This document shows positions 31,306-40,657 of a DNA stretch of 64,000 bases, piece after piece. Below the pieces are notes generated by a model. The model had not been told where the DNA came from. It was given only the letters and a program-made list of their open reading frames with translations, and ran no database searches. The DNA is taken from positions 248,001 to 312,000 of the forward strand of contig NZ_CP120468.1 in the NCBI RefSeq assembly GCF_029490015.1, in the 5' to 3' direction. Position 1 is the stretch's first letter; every line of letters starts with the position of its first letter. The translations under genes were made by a program, and so were the position numbers. Source of the DNA: Halobaculum limi (GTDB lineage Archaea > Halobacteriota > Halobacteria > Halobacteriales > Haloferacaceae).

Positions 31306-33162
31306 TCACATCCCGAGGCCGAACACGATGGGGACGCCGAGCGTCGTGACGACAGCGAACACCGCTTGTAGCGGCGCACCAACCCGCACGTAGTCGGTGA
31401 AGCGGTAGCCGCCGGGCCCGTACACGAACAGGTTGGTCTGGTAGCCGACGGGCGTCATAAACGCCGTACTCGCCGCGAACGTCACAGCCATCGCGAACGC
31501 CAGCGGATTCGCGCCGAGTGTGGCGGCCACCTGCAACGCGACCGGGATCATCAACACGACGCTGGCGTTGTTCGAGATGACGTTCGTCAACAGGGCGGTG
31601 ACGACGTAGAACGCCCCGAGCAACACCAGCGGTGGGAGAACGGTCGACCCTGCGACGACGGCGTCTGCGATCAGCGAGGCGGTCCCCGACGACTGCATTG
31701 CGATGCCCAGCGGAATGACGCCCGCCAGCAGGAAGATGACGTCCCACTCGACGGCGTCGTACACCTCGCCGGGCTTGAGACAGCCAGTGACGACCATCGC
31801 GAGTGCGCCCGCCAGCGCCGAGACGACGATGGGGACGACGTTGAGTGCGGCGAGGCCGACCGCCAACGCGACGATGGCGACGGCGACGCCCGTCTTCGAC
31901 TGGCGGTAGTCGTGACGTTCGATCTCCTGTGCGAGGATGAAGTTGCGGTTGGCGTCGAGGCGTTCGACGGAGACCTCGCTGGCCTGTACGAGCAACGTGT
32001 CACCCACGCGGAGGGGGATGCGATCCATCCGCTGGCGGACCAACTCGCCCCCACGACGGAGCGCGAGGACGGTCGCGTCGTAGCGCTGGCGGAAACTCGC
32101 GGACGCCAGCGACTCACCGACCAGCGACGACCCCGGCGCGACGACGACCTCGACGAGGTTCTGCCCCCTGTCGGCCGCCTCCAGTTCCGCCTCGTCGACC
32201 ACCTCAGGGATGAGGTCTAGCCCCTCCACGTCGAGGAGTTCGACGAGCGTCGCGCGGTCGGTGCGCATCGCGAACAGGTCGCCCGCTTTGATCTCTTTTT
32301 GTCCGAGTGGTTCGAGGAACACCTGATCGCCGCGAACCAACTGGACGATGTCCACGTCGAAGTCCGTCTCGACGAGTGCGGATTCGACGCGCTGACCCAC
32401 CAGCGGCGAGTCTTCGCGGACGACGACCTCGGTGAGGTAGTCGGCCATCTCGAACTCCTCGGTGAGGTCGACGCGGGGTTTGATTCGGGCGGGCGTGAGC
32501 CACCGACCGACCGTCATCAGGTAGATGGATCCGACGACCAACAGCACAGCGCCCAGTGGGAGGAACTCGAACATACCGAACTGCCGGGCGACCTCCGGCG
32601 GTGCGAGCGTGGCGTACAGGTCCGACGCGAGGATGTTCGTCGACGTGCCGATGAGCGTGAGCGTCCCGCCGAACATCGACGCGTAACTCAGCGGGAGTAG
32701 GAGTTTCGACGGCGACGTGTGACTCCGCTCGGCCAAGTCCGTCACCATCGGGAGGAGGATGGCGACGGCGGCGGTGTTGTTGATGATGCCGGAGACGGGG
32801 CCGACGATGCCGATAGTCGCGCCGAGTTGCTTCGTCTCGTCGCCGCGAGTGATCCGCGCGATGAGCGTGCCGAGTCGCTGGACGATGCCCGTCATCCGCA
32901 CGCCCTCCGAGAGGACGAACATCGCGAGGACCGTCAGCGTCGCGGGGTTGGCGAACCCCGACAGCCCCTGCTCGACGGTCACCAGTTCGAACGGAGCCAC
33001 GAGTAGTCCGAGGTCGGCGAACACGGCCGAAACCGGCTCCGCGAGCAACAGACTGACCAAGATTCCGAGCGCCGTGATGTCGACGGGAACCGGTTCGGTG
33101 ACGAACAAGACGAGCGCCACGAGGATCACGGCGGCAACGAACAGAACCTCGGGCGTGAACAC
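31306..33162 (-). CDS. SLC13/ArsB-type permease with two TrkA-C (RCK_C) domains
   Basis: About 618 residues of an ion-transporter-superfamily membrane protein. N-terminal helices include the SLC13-like 'GTLTLIGTSTNILASD', and a matching second half has 'NNASVVLMIPVA' and 'MTPVGYQTNLFVYGPGGYRF'. Between them lie two RCK_C domains ('REDSPLVGQRVESALVE' and 'APGSSLVGESLASASF'), the arrangement of the YfbS/SLC13-TrkA group that moves sodium with dicarboxylate, sulfate or similar anions. The start is uncertain: GTG 33162 begins at the first helix, a TTG lies at 33189, and the frame is open to 33243. Substrate unknown. Confidence 0.88.
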   Translation of the reverse strand: MFTPEVLFVAAVILVALVLFVTEPVPVDITALGILVSLLLAEPVSAVFADLGLLVAPFELVTVEQGLSGFANPATLTVLAMFVLSEGVRMTGIVQRLGTLIARITRGDETKQLGATIGIVGPVSGIINNTAAVAILLPMVTDLAERSHTSPSKLLLPLSYASMFGGTLTLIGTSTNILASDLYATLAPPEVARQFGMFEFLPLGAVLLVVGSIYLMTVGRWLTPARIKPRVDLTEEFEMADYLTEVVVREDSPLVGQRVESALVETDFDVDIVQLVRGDQVFLEPLGQKEIKAGDLFAMRTDRATLVELLDVEGLDLIPEVVDEAELEAADRGQNLVEVVVAPGSSLVGESLASASFRQRYDATVLALRRGGELVRQRMDRIPLRVGDTLLVQASEVSVERLDANRNFILAQEIERHDYRQSKTGVAVAIVALAVGLAALNVVPIVVSALAGALAMVVTGCLKPGEVYDAVEWDVIFLLAGVIPLGIAMQSSGTASLIADAVVAGSTVLPPLVLLGAFYVVTALLTNVISNNASVVLMIPVALQVAATLGANPLAFAMAVTFAASTAFMTPVGYQTNLFVYGPGGYRFTDYVRVGAPLQAVFAVVTTLGVPIVFGLGM

Positions 33163-33302
33163 GGCGAAGTCGATGCCCCCTGACGCCAAAAGGGTGCGGG
33201 GATCGGAGCGACGGCCCCGGATCGGGACGCTGCCGACACACACGTTGGTCGTCGCGTGGAACCGTCAGGGAGGTTATCCACGTCGAGACCGTACTCGTAC
33301 AG

Positions 33303-33902
33303 ATGGCAGATGACAAGCAGGGCCGAGACAAGCAGTCCCACGATGCAGAGAACAGACGACGAAACCGCGAGCTAGCGATGGAGTTGGAACGAGGAGACGA
33401 GTCGGAGCCGCCGATCCCGGACGATACCTTGGAGGAGATCGAAGCGGACCTACAGACGATCGCGTTTCCCGCGACGGGCGCGACTATCGTCGCGGCAGTC
33501 GGCGACCGCGAGGTCGAGTCGACCGACGGGACGTACACCGTCTCGGAGTTGCTCCCGGAGACAGACCACGAGACGTTCGACGCTCCCACGGCGGTGCGCA
33601 TCCGGATCCAGCGACCGACGGTCGCCACCGCGATGAAGCGAGTCGTGGAGGCCACGAACGCACTCCCCGAGGCGACGCTCGAGGGGTTACAGTGGGACGC
33701 GTACGAGCGGACCTTCCGAGAGCTCGCGGCGATCGACGCCGTCGACGAAGACGAGGGGATCCGAGTGATCGCCGACTGGATCGTCGAGCAGATCCGCGAC
33801 GACCGCGCTCTCCCGGGGTCACGAGCGGTTCGCAGGGAGGCGGCGGCGTTCTGTCGGGGCAACGGGTACGAGGTCCGGAACGACGAGTGGCTGGGCGTCT
33901 GA
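33303..33902 (+). CDS. Haloarchaeal conserved protein (DUF5789-like)
   Basis: A 199-residue cytosolic acidic protein. The N-terminal 35 residues are highly charged (DDKQGRDKQSHDAENRRRNRELAMEL). A compact domain follows with 'LQTIAFPATGATIVAAVGDREVES' and 'YTVSELLPETDHETFDAPTAVR', which I associate with the haloarchaeal DUF5789 family from memory. The C-terminal third is helical. No catalytic motif, signal or membrane helix. Divergent from the SLC13 gene. Confidence 0.7.
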   Translation: MADDKQGRDKQSHDAENRRRNRELAMELERGDESEPPIPDDTLEEIEADLQTIAFPATGATIVAAVGDREVESTDGTYTVSELLPETDHETFDAPTAVRIRIQRPTVATAMKRVVEATNALPEATLEGLQWDAYERTFRELAAIDAVDEDEGIRVIADWIVEQIRDDRALPGSRAVRREAAAFCRGNGYEVRNDEWLGV

Positions 33903-33956
33903 ACGGCCGCGACTCCGACGTGTGGGGGCGACTGCACCGCCGACCGGACGTCGGTG

Positions 33957-34373
33957 TCAGTCTCGCCCGAGGTACTCGTCGAGTTCCCGCTCGATGATGT
34001 CCGTGACGCGCTCGGCGTACGTCCACAGCGCCGCGTTGATCCGCTCTTCGGTCCGGTCGTCGAGGTCGTCGACGCCGCGGAGAACCGAGTCTCTCGTCAC
34101 CTGAGGGTGGTAGACGCAGACGATCCCCAGGGAGTCGGACGCCGGTCCAGAGCTGTCGGCGTGGACGCCGTACTGGTCGGTTCCCCAGACGCCGTCGCCG
34201 CCGTGGCGTTCCAACAGGGAGTCGACCGCGTCGAGCAGTCGGAGTTCCTCCGTCGAGAGGATCGGATCGTCGCCTTCGAACAGTTCGGTGTACGCCTCGC
34301 TGCGAGCGGAGGTCGTCCATCCGTCGAGTTGGGAGCGAACCTCGTGTACGAGTTGCCGGTCTGCTTCGTCCAT
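33957..34373 (-). CDS. Haloarchaeal conserved hypothetical protein
   Basis: A 138-residue soluble acidic protein, mostly helical, with the segments 'TEELRLLDAVDSLLERHGGDGVW' and 'SLGIVCVYHPQVTRDSVLRGVDDLDDRTEERIN'. The C-terminal 40 residues are amphipathic helix. The composition and frame quality are those of an expressed haloarchaeal protein. I do not recognise a function and no neighbour suggests one. Confidence 0.65.
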   Translation of the reverse strand: MDEADRQLVHEVRSQLDGWTTSARSEAYTELFEGDDPILSTEELRLLDAVDSLLERHGGDGVWGTDQYGVHADSSGPASDSLGIVCVYHPQVTRDSVLRGVDDLDDRTEERINAALWTYAERVTDIIERELDEYLGRD

Positions 34374-34524
34374 TCAATACTGTTGTTCGCCAGTGACAAT
34401 CAACGTGGTGCCGACTCGTGCCGTCGGGACGACATCACCGGACACGCCGGGACCGCCGGGCACGTTCCCGGCGACGGCTCAAAACGATCCGTACAGTTAT
34501 GAAATTAGTCCGTCACAAACCGGT

Positions 34525-34788
34525 ATGGCCTCGCTCGTTCGGTCCGCCCACGTCCGCTACCCGCTCGCTCTCGTCGCCCTCGTCGTCGGTGTGGTCCTCC
34601 TCCGGGGCGTCGCGAACGCCGCCGTCTCTTCGGTCGTCGACAGCGGCGTTCCCGCGTGGCTCCCTGCGTTCGGAACCATCGGGCAGACCGTGTCGGTGTA
34701 CCTCCTCGCGCTCAACATCGCCCTCATCGTCGGCGTCCCTGCGGCGGCGTACCTCCTCGGCTACCGACACGGCCGCCGCGTCGACTGA
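34525..34788 (+). CDS. Small two-helix membrane protein
   Basis: An 87-residue protein with two strong hydrophobic helices (about 11-29 and 53-78) and a basic C-terminus (YRHGRRVD). ATG 34525 is preferred over in-frame upstream codons because those overlap, on the opposite strand, the preceding gene. Function unknown. It is convergent with the helicase. Confidence 0.65.
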   Translation: MASLVRSAHVRYPLALVALVVGVVLLRGVANAAVSSVVDSGVPAWLPAFGTIGQTVSVYLLALNIALIVGVPAAAYLLGYRHGRRVD

Positions 34789-34833
34789 CGCGGGCGGTAC
34801 TGTTCGCCGTCGGACCGTCGCGGTCGTCCTGCC

Positions 34834-36873
34834 CTACATCTCCTCGTTCTCCGCGAGTTCCATGTCCGCGACGATGTCGTACGGATGGTGGTCCTTGCGG
34901 ATACCGTCGAGGATGCGGAAGGCGTCGTCGGGCGCGAGGAAGTGCGTGGCGACGGCGCGTCCCAGCGGCGTCGGCGAGAGGCCGTCGATGAACTCCCACT
35001 CCAGCAGTTTGCCGACGGCGTGGGTGGTCGGCACCTCGCCGATCATCCGGTCGTTGAGTTTCTTCGCACCTTTGCCCGCGACGACGACGTTCGCCAGCGT
35101 CTCCTCGGCGGCGGAGGAAGTGTCGTACACCGTCGTCACGTCCTCCATCTCGCCTTTCAGGAGTTTGAACGCCGTCTCGTCTTCCGTGCCCTCCATCGAG
35201 GAGTGGTAACTGGCGTCGGGTTCGACGAGGACGTACACTTTCCCCTCGTCGTGGTAGTCGGGGCGCCCGGCGCGGCCGAGCATCTGCTCGAACTCCTGGA
35301 CCGAGAGCCACTCGATTCCCATCGCCAGCGTGTCGAAGATGACCTGCGAGGCAGGGAAGTCCACACCGGCCGCGAGAGCGGCGGTCGTGACGACCGCGGC
35401 CAGATCCTGATTACCGAACTGCCGTTCGACAGTCTTGCGGCGTTTGTAGTCGAGACCAGCGTGGTACGGCGCGGAGTCGTACTCCAGTTTCCGCGAGATT
35501 TCGTGACAGCGCCGCCGGGAGTTGGTGAAGATGATCGTCTGCCCGCGATATCCCTTCGAGGACTTGGTGTCGAACTCCCGCTTCACCAGGCGCTTTTCGA
35601 TCTTCACCTTCTCGCGGGCGTCGGCGAAGGTGACGTGGCGTTCGATGGGGACAGGTCGCTCCTCGAACTCGATGAGTTTCGCGCCTAGTCGCTGGCCGAG
35701 GAACTCGGGGTTGCCGACGGTTGCCGAGAGGTACACCCACTGCGCAGGCGACCCGCGGTCTTCGGTGTAGTGTTTCAGCCGAGAGATCATCCCGTCGAGG
35801 CGGTGGCCCCGCTCGGGTTCTTTCAGCGTGTGGACCTCGTCGATGACGACCGTGCCGATGTCGCCCATGTCCTTGCCGGTGCGGAGGGCGTGGTCGATCC
35901 CCTCGTAGGTCCCGACGATGATGTCGGCGTTCGGGTCGAAGCGGTTGCCGTCGTCGTTGATGCGCGAGGCCCCGACCCGGATGGTCACGTCGAGGACGTC
36001 GCCGTAGCGCTCCTCGAAGTCCTCGTGTTTCTGGTTCGCGAGCGCGACGAGGGGAACGAGAAACAGCATCTTCCCGTTGCCGTTGAGTGCGTTGTTGACG
36101 CCCGCGAGTTCGCCCACGAGCGTCTTCCCGGTCGCCGTTGCCGAGACGACGAGTTGGTCGTCGCCGTCGAAGAGACCGTTGCGCACCGAGAGGCTCTGCA
36201 CGGGCAGGAGTTCGTCGAAGCGCCCCTCCACCCGTTCTTGGAGGGCGGGATGGAGGTTCAGCGAGTTCGTCGGGACGGCGTCGATTTCGTCGGTCGTCGC
36301 CGAGATGGTGTCGAACTTCGTGAGGTCGGGGTCGAGGTTCCCCTGCAAGAGGTTCGTGATTCGCTCCAAGTCCTGGACCTCGAACAGGAGGTCTTCCAAC
36401 CGCTCGCGGGCGTTGCCGGTGAACTGGCCCTTGTACGACAGTTCCCGGTCGAGTTCCCGCTTCGCGCAGTCTGCGCAGATGAAGTCGCGGTCGGCCTTCA
36501 CGGCTGTCTCGCTGGTGACCGGCGAGTAGCGCCCGGCGTTCGCGCAGTAGCGGCAGGTGCGCACCTGTTTGGCGTCGAGTTGGTACGCCGACAGCATCGA
36601 CTGGAGGCGGTCGCGAGCGTGCGCGTTCGTCTGCTCGGAGATGCGGATGCGGCGGGCCGACCGCGCCAACTCGACGAACTGGTCGGGTTGGCGTGGCTCC
36701 TCGCCGCCCTTGCGCTTGACGCGGAAGCGGCGCGGGCGCGGCCCGGCGTCCGTCTCCTTGAGTTCGAGGACGCCGTGCAGCACCCGCGAGCCGTCGCGTT
36801 CGACGACGACGGTGAAGTCCTCGTCGCGTTCGTGGAGGAACAGGGTCTCGACCTGCGGGAGTTGTTCGGACAC
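34834..36873 (-). CDS. Superfamily 2 DEAD/DEAH-box (Ski2/Hel308-like) helicase with zinc finger
   Basis: A 679-residue ATP-dependent helicase. The N-terminal 100 residues form a haloarchaea-specific domain. A zinc finger follows (Cys107, Cys110, Cys133, Cys136). The RecA1 domain has Q-like 'LLPVQSLSVRNG', Walker A SATATGKT (244-251), DEVH (345-348) and SAT (motif III). RecA2 has 'TIIFTNSRRRCHEIS', 'TTAALAAGVDFPA' and QMLGRAGRPDY (motif VI). The Hel308-like ratchet is much reduced, so this is a distinct archaeal Ski2-like group. A role in DNA or RNA repair or processing is family inference. It stands alone. Confidence 0.92.
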   Translation of the reverse strand: MSEQLPQVETLFLHERDEDFTVVVERDGSRVLHGVLELKETDAGPRPRRFRVKRKGGEEPRQPDQFVELARSARRIRISEQTNAHARDRLQSMLSAYQLDAKQVRTCRYCANAGRYSPVTSETAVKADRDFICADCAKRELDRELSYKGQFTGNARERLEDLLFEVQDLERITNLLQGNLDPDLTKFDTISATTDEIDAVPTNSLNLHPALQERVEGRFDELLPVQSLSVRNGLFDGDDQLVVSATATGKTLVGELAGVNNALNGNGKMLFLVPLVALANQKHEDFEERYGDVLDVTIRVGASRINDDGNRFDPNADIIVGTYEGIDHALRTGKDMGDIGTVVIDEVHTLKEPERGHRLDGMISRLKHYTEDRGSPAQWVYLSATVGNPEFLGQRLGAKLIEFEERPVPIERHVTFADAREKVKIEKRLVKREFDTKSSKGYRGQTIIFTNSRRRCHEISRKLEYDSAPYHAGLDYKRRKTVERQFGNQDLAAVVTTAALAAGVDFPASQVIFDTLAMGIEWLSVQEFEQMLGRAGRPDYHDEGKVYVLVEPDASYHSSMEGTEDETAFKLLKGEMEDVTTVYDTSSAAEETLANVVVAGKGAKKLNDRMIGEVPTTHAVGKLLEWEFIDGLSPTPLGRAVATHFLAPDDAFRILDGIRKDHHPYDIVADMELAENEEM

Positions 36874-36978
36874 GGTGTTCGGTTGCCTCCGCGTACGCGG
36901 ATGCGGTATTTCAGGGATTCGGCTTCCGCGTCCGACGGGCGTCGATCCCGTCAGTCGGGCGACTCGTCCTCGGACTGG

Positions 36979-37383
36979 CTACTCGTCGTCCAGAACGTGG
37001 ATGGTGTCGTCGCCGTTCGGTACGACACAGATGAACGCACCCGGTTCGTCGCCGTCGTTGCGGTACCAGTGGGGGACGCCCGCGGGGATGAGGAGGGCGT
37101 CGCCCGCGGTGACAGTGTGTTCTTCGCCGTCGATTCCGACGGTGTACTCGCCCGCGAGGACGTACTGCTCGTGTTCCACCTCGTTGGTGTGGTTGGGAAC
37201 TCGTGCGCCAGGGGCGAGTTCGAACCGCCGCATCGCGAAGTGTGGTGCACCGTCAGACTCGTCGAGGAGGACGCCTTTCGACATCCCCTCACCCGCGTCT
37301 ACGGTGCCCATCGACAGGTCCGACCCACGCTTGACGACCGGTTCCGGGCCGTCTGTCGCCGTCGCGTTCTCGGTGTCGCTCAT
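36979..37383 (-). CDS. Cupin-domain protein
   Basis: A 134-residue single-domain cupin. Motif 1 is 'PNHTNEVEHEQYVLAGEY' with metal-ligand His65, His71 and Glu72 candidates. Motif 2 is 'DALLIPAGVPHWYRN' with His near 108. Small cupins of this kind are metal-binding isomerases, dioxygenases or sensors; this one has no neighbour that hints at a substrate. ATG 37383 was chosen as the start of an ordinary acidic N-terminus; the frame is open further but not protein-like. Divergent from the M50 protease. Confidence 0.88.
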   Translation of the reverse strand: MSDTENATATDGPEPVVKRGSDLSMGTVDAGEGMSKGVLLDESDGAPHFAMRRFELAPGARVPNHTNEVEHEQYVLAGEYTVGIDGEEHTVTAGDALLIPAGVPHWYRNDGDEPGAFICVVPNGDDTIHVLDDE

Positions 37384-37468
37384 ACCGGCACATCGCGGTG
37401 GCGGAAAATAAGTCCCGTCGCTCGGATCGGTGGCCGGGTTTATACCCTGTGGGCGACTATCCGAGGGT

Positions 37469-38653
37469 ATGCGAGGCATCCGTGTCGGTCGCGTTGCCGG
37501 CATCCCGATCCAGTTGAACTGGACGTTCCTGCTGGTGCTCCCGCTGTTCGCGTACCTGATCGGTAGCCAGGTCGGTGAGTTCTCCGGGATCGTCGGGCAG
37601 ACGTTCGGCGTCGCCATCCCCGCAGACGCGCTGACCGCGGGGGCAGTCCCGTGGGTCCTCGGTACCGTCGCCGCCGTCGGCCTGTTCGTCTCGGTCCTCC
37701 TCCACGAGTTCGGACACTCGCTGACCGCGATGCACTACGGCTACGCCATCAAGGGGATCACACTGTGGCTGTTCGGCGGCGTCGCCCAGTTCGAGGAGAT
37801 GCCCGAGGACTGGAAACAAGAGTTCACCATCGCGATTATGGGGCCGGCAGTGTCCGTCGCGCTGGGCCTCATCGCGTACGTCGTGTTCGTTGCGGTGCCG
37901 CTCCCGCCGACCGTCGCGTTCGTCGTCGGCTACCTCGCCTTGATGAACCTCGTCCTCGCGGCGTTCAACCTCCTCCCCGGCTTCCCGATGGACGGCGGGC
38001 GCGTGCTTCGGGCGTTGTTAGCGCGGAACCGACCGCACGCGCGGGCGACCCAGATTGCCGCCGAAGTCGGCAAGGTGTTCGCGTTTATGCTCGGCCTGTT
38101 CGGCCTGTTCAACGGCAACTGGCTCACCGTGGGGCTGGCGTTCTTCATCTACATCGCTGCCTCCAGTGAGTCCCAGCAGACGACGATGAAGGCGGCGTTC
38201 CAGGGCGTCACCGTCGACGACGTGATGACGCCGCGCGACCGCCTGAGCGTCGTCGACCCCGACGCCAGCGTGGCGCAGTTGATGGAGCGGATGTTCCGCG
38301 AACGGCACACGGGCTACCCCGTCGTCGACCGCGGGTCGCTCGTCGGGATGGTCACGCTGGAGGACGCACAGAACGTCCGCGAGGTCGAACGCGACGCCTA
38401 CACCGTCGGCGACGTGATGGAGACGGATATCGCGAGCGTCACGCCCGACGCGGACGCGCTCGACGCCCTCCAGATGATGCAACAGCGTGGCGTCGGTCGG
38501 TTGGCCGTGATCAATCAGGAGGGCGAACTCGCGGGGCTCGTCTCGCGGAGCGACCTCATGACCGCGTTCAATATCATCCAACAGGGCGGCCGCGACTCGC
38601 TGGGGATCAGCGACGCGAGCAGGCTTCCCGACGTGGGCGGACGCGGTATCTGA
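37469..38653 (+). CDS. Site-2 protease family (M50) with C-terminal CBS pair
   Basis: A 394-residue intramembrane metalloprotease of the SpoIVFB/archaeal S2P-CBS group. Zinc motif HEFGH is at 79-83 and the third-ligand motif NLLPGFPMDGGR at 167-178, within six predicted helices. Two CBS domains follow (about 245-300 and 310-370; 'VDDVMTPRD', 'VGDVMETDI', 'GVGRLAVIN'), which usually sense adenine nucleotides. It would cleave membrane-anchored regulators inside the bilayer; the substrate is unknown. ATG 37469 fits the family start 'RGIRVGRVAGIPI'. Confidence 0.94.
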   Translation: MRGIRVGRVAGIPIQLNWTFLLVLPLFAYLIGSQVGEFSGIVGQTFGVAIPADALTAGAVPWVLGTVAAVGLFVSVLLHEFGHSLTAMHYGYAIKGITLWLFGGVAQFEEMPEDWKQEFTIAIMGPAVSVALGLIAYVVFVAVPLPPTVAFVVGYLALMNLVLAAFNLLPGFPMDGGRVLRALLARNRPHARATQIAAEVGKVFAFMLGLFGLFNGNWLTVGLAFFIYIAASSESQQTTMKAAFQGVTVDDVMTPRDRLSVVDPDASVAQLMERMFRERHTGYPVVDRGSLVGMVTLEDAQNVREVERDAYTVGDVMETDIASVTPDADALDALQMMQQRGVGRLAVINQEGELAGLVSRSDLMTAFNIIQQGGRDSLGISDASRLPDVGGRGI

Positions 38654-38747
38654 GCGGCGATCCGGACTCGTACGACCCAAAAAGTGAGCTGACGCGTTCG
38701 ACCGAAGAACAGACTCGTGAGTGGTCGCCGAGACGACCGGAGCAAAG

Positions 38748-38821
38748 GTCCAGGTGCGAGAATTGAACCCGCGTCTCAGCCTCCACAAGGCTGAAGGATA
38801 GTCCACTACCCCAACCCGGAC
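38748..38821 (-). tRNA. tRNA-His (anticodon GUG) with encoded G-1
   Basis: The minus strand gives a complete cloverleaf. The acceptor TCCGGGT pairs with ACCTGGA (one G-T), and an extra 5' G-1 (base 38821) faces C73 (base 38748), the histidine identity pair. Anticodon stem CAGCC/GGCTG encloses TTGTGGA with anticodon GTG. The T arm is GCGGG-TTCAATT-CTCGC. CCA is not encoded and there is no intron. A TATA-like stretch lies about 30-39 nt upstream. Confidence 0.95.
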
Positions 38822-38988
38822 ACGCATCCACAGGTAGCCCGGTGTGAGTGAAATACGTTACGACTCCGCCGGGGCGGGTGCGTGCCAGCCTCACGCACGA
38901 CGCCGGACACGGAAGCACCCGACCCATCGTCACCGCCACGGCGTGACCGTCGCGTTTTTCTCGTCGGATCCGCTATCGACGGGTAGCA

Positions 38989-39444
38989 GTGGCCATCACG
39001 GACAAGATCTACCTGAAGAACCACCGGCAGATCGCCTCCCAACTCGACGCCAACATCCCGAAGGGCGCGTTCACGGGGGCGACGCTGGATCTCGTGTTCT
39101 CGGGCGACGGCCTGTCGGAACTCGACGAGGCGACCCGCGACCGGGTGTTGGAGTTCGCCGAGGACTTCCTCGACTGTGGGTGTGACGACGCTCCCTACTG
39201 CGGCCACCCGGAGCGGAAGTTCATCCGCTACCTGCTGGAACTGCGGGCGCAGGGACTGGGCCCCGATGCTATCGTCGACGTGATGGGCGACGACTATATG
39301 CTGTACGCGTACCCCGGCGACGTGCTCTCGTTTCTCGACGACGCGGTGCGCACGCTAGAGGCGGTCGAGTCGCTCGCGAGCGTCGAGGGCGATCAAGAAG
39401 CCCAACGCCGGGCACGAGAAGCACACGACGAGTTAGCGCGGTAG
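38989..39444 (+). CDS. Haloarchaeal conserved protein with Cys/His cluster (DUF5814-like)
   Basis: A 151-residue cytosolic protein from a GTG at 38989. A conserved core 'DKIYLKNHRQIASQL' leads to the cluster DCGCDDAPYCGHPE (Cys62, Cys64, Cys70, His72), a possible metal site. The segment 'FIRYLLELRAQGLGPDAIVDVMGDDYMLYAYPGDVLSFLDDAVRTLE' follows in two pieces of helix. I recall this as a highly conserved archaeal DUF (DUF5814), sometimes linked with helicases; that name is from memory. No known enzyme motif. Confidence 0.78.
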   Translation: MAITDKIYLKNHRQIASQLDANIPKGAFTGATLDLVFSGDGLSELDEATRDRVLEFAEDFLDCGCDDAPYCGHPERKFIRYLLELRAQGLGPDAIVDVMGDDYMLYAYPGDVLSFLDDAVRTLEAVESLASVEGDQEAQRRAREAHDELAR

Positions 39445-39580
39445 CGCGAAGTTACCGGCAGGGTAATGTGTCGTGTCCAGTCGACACAACGGTGAATTCG
39501 CGTTAATCGGCGTTGATCGGAGTTCACGACGCTCGGCGTTCATACTGACGCGAGTCCACGGGAGATCCGTGATCGAATCG

Positions 39581-39829
39581 ATGAGCCCCACCGGATCGAA
39601 CGAGGACCCTCCCGTGAGCCAGCGTGTCGTCGAACGCGTCGCCGCCGCCGAGGACGTCGACCCCGTCGAGTTAGATGCGCGACTGCAAGACGCGATCGAC
39701 ACTGAAGCCCTGGATGCGCTCATCGCACGGGGTTCGTCAGCGCCGACGGTCAAGTTCGTGTTCTGTGACTACCGGATCGTCGTCGACGGCGGCGAACCGG
39801 TGACCGTCGCCGTCGACAGTGAGGAGTGA
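39581..39829 (+). CDS. HalOD1 (halobacterial output domain 1) protein
   Basis: An 82-residue single HalOD1 domain: 'VSQRVVERVAAAEDVDPVELDARLQ', then 'LDALIARGS' and 'VKFVFCDYRIVVDGGEPVTV'. In haloarchaea this domain is a stand-alone or C-terminal output module of signalling proteins; its biochemical action is not established. ATG 39581 starts just before the domain; the upstream frame has no matching sequence. Confidence 0.82.
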   Translation: MSPTGSNEDPPVSQRVVERVAAAEDVDPVELDARLQDAIDTEALDALIARGSSAPTVKFVFCDYRIVVDGGEPVTVAVDSEE

Positions 39830-39869
39830 CCGTCCGCCGGTTTCGGTCGAATCACTCACTGTCAGCCGA

Positions 39870-40067
39870 TCAGTCGAATGTGCGGCCGGAGAGTCGCGCG
39901 ACGGCGTAGCCGATGGCGACACCGATCCAGACGACGAACAGATCGGAGTCGACGCTGACGACACCGAACAGCGCGAGGTAGTTGAGTGCGAGAAAGGCGA
40001 CGAATCCGAGGACGAGCGCGACGAACACCAGCGCCACGTCCCGCCGCCACGAATTACTCGCGGTCAC
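39870..40067 (-). CDS. Small two-helix membrane protein
   Basis: A 65-residue protein with two hydrophobic helices (about 10-34 and 41-59), a basic N-terminus (SNSWRRD) and a short polar C-terminus (SGRTFD). Many haloarchaeal genomes carry such small membrane proteins. Function unknown. It follows the ribbon-helix-helix gene on the same strand after 33 nt and may share its transcript. Confidence 0.65.
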   Translation of the reverse strand: MTASNSWRRDVALVFVALVLGFVAFLALNYLALFGVVSVDSDLFVVWIGVAIGYAVARLSGRTFD

Positions 40068-40100
40068 GAGGAGTCACCATACGGGTAGTTGTGTGCCGAC

Positions 40101-40508
40101 TCAGCCGAGTTGATACGGCTCGTCGTCGTCGTGGCTGCCGTCGAGGTCCTCGAGAAAAACGACTTCATCGGTGCCCTCGTCGTTCTCCAACTGGTCTTGT
40201 AAGAACGTCACGTACGCCTTGTACTCGTCCAGTTGCTCGCGGAGGTGTTCGGCCTCCAGTTCCAGCCGTTCGTGCTCTCGGACGAAGCTCTTGGGCACCT
40301 CGACGGTCGGCGGGAACGACTCGCCGTCGGCGTCCTCGACGCGGTGTTCGGGGACGACCTCTACTTGCCCGTCGTGGGCGACGAGGGTGTCGACGTAATC
40401 GCGGAACACCGCCGACAGCGACAGGTCACGTTCGTCGGCAATCTCCCGCAGCGCCTCGAAGGCGTCCTCGTTGACACGGAAGGAGACGGTCTTGTTCTTA
40501 CTCCCCAT
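40101..40508 (-). CDS. Ribbon-helix-helix (CopG-like) DNA-binding protein
   Basis: A 135-residue protein. The N-terminal RHH fold is 'NKTVSFRVNEDAFEALREIADERDLSLSAVFRDYVD' in two pieces of strand and helices. A middle segment is Pro/Glu-rich, and residues 80-118 are a heptad-like coiled coil ('LELEAEHLREQLDEYKAYVTFLQDQLE'). The acidic tail ends PYQLG. It should bind DNA as a dimer or higher oligomer; no toxin partner is adjacent, so it is not evidently an antitoxin. TTA-free, GC-rich codon use like its neighbours. Confidence 0.85.
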   Translation of the reverse strand: MGSKNKTVSFRVNEDAFEALREIADERDLSLSAVFRDYVDTLVAHDGQVEVVPEHRVEDADGESFPPTVEVPKSFVREHERLELEAEHLREQLDEYKAYVTFLQDQLENDEGTDEVVFLEDLDGSHDDDEPYQLG

Positions 40509-40657
40509 TGTCGGCTACTCGTCGTCGTCGCCACTTAATCGTTCGTCAGACACTCACACGGCTCCGGCGAAAAAACGGAGGGTGGGAAAACGGGGAATTG
40601 GGGAAATCCGCGGTGGGGGAACGCGCTCAAGGCGCGTCGACTACGACGGCGCCAGCC

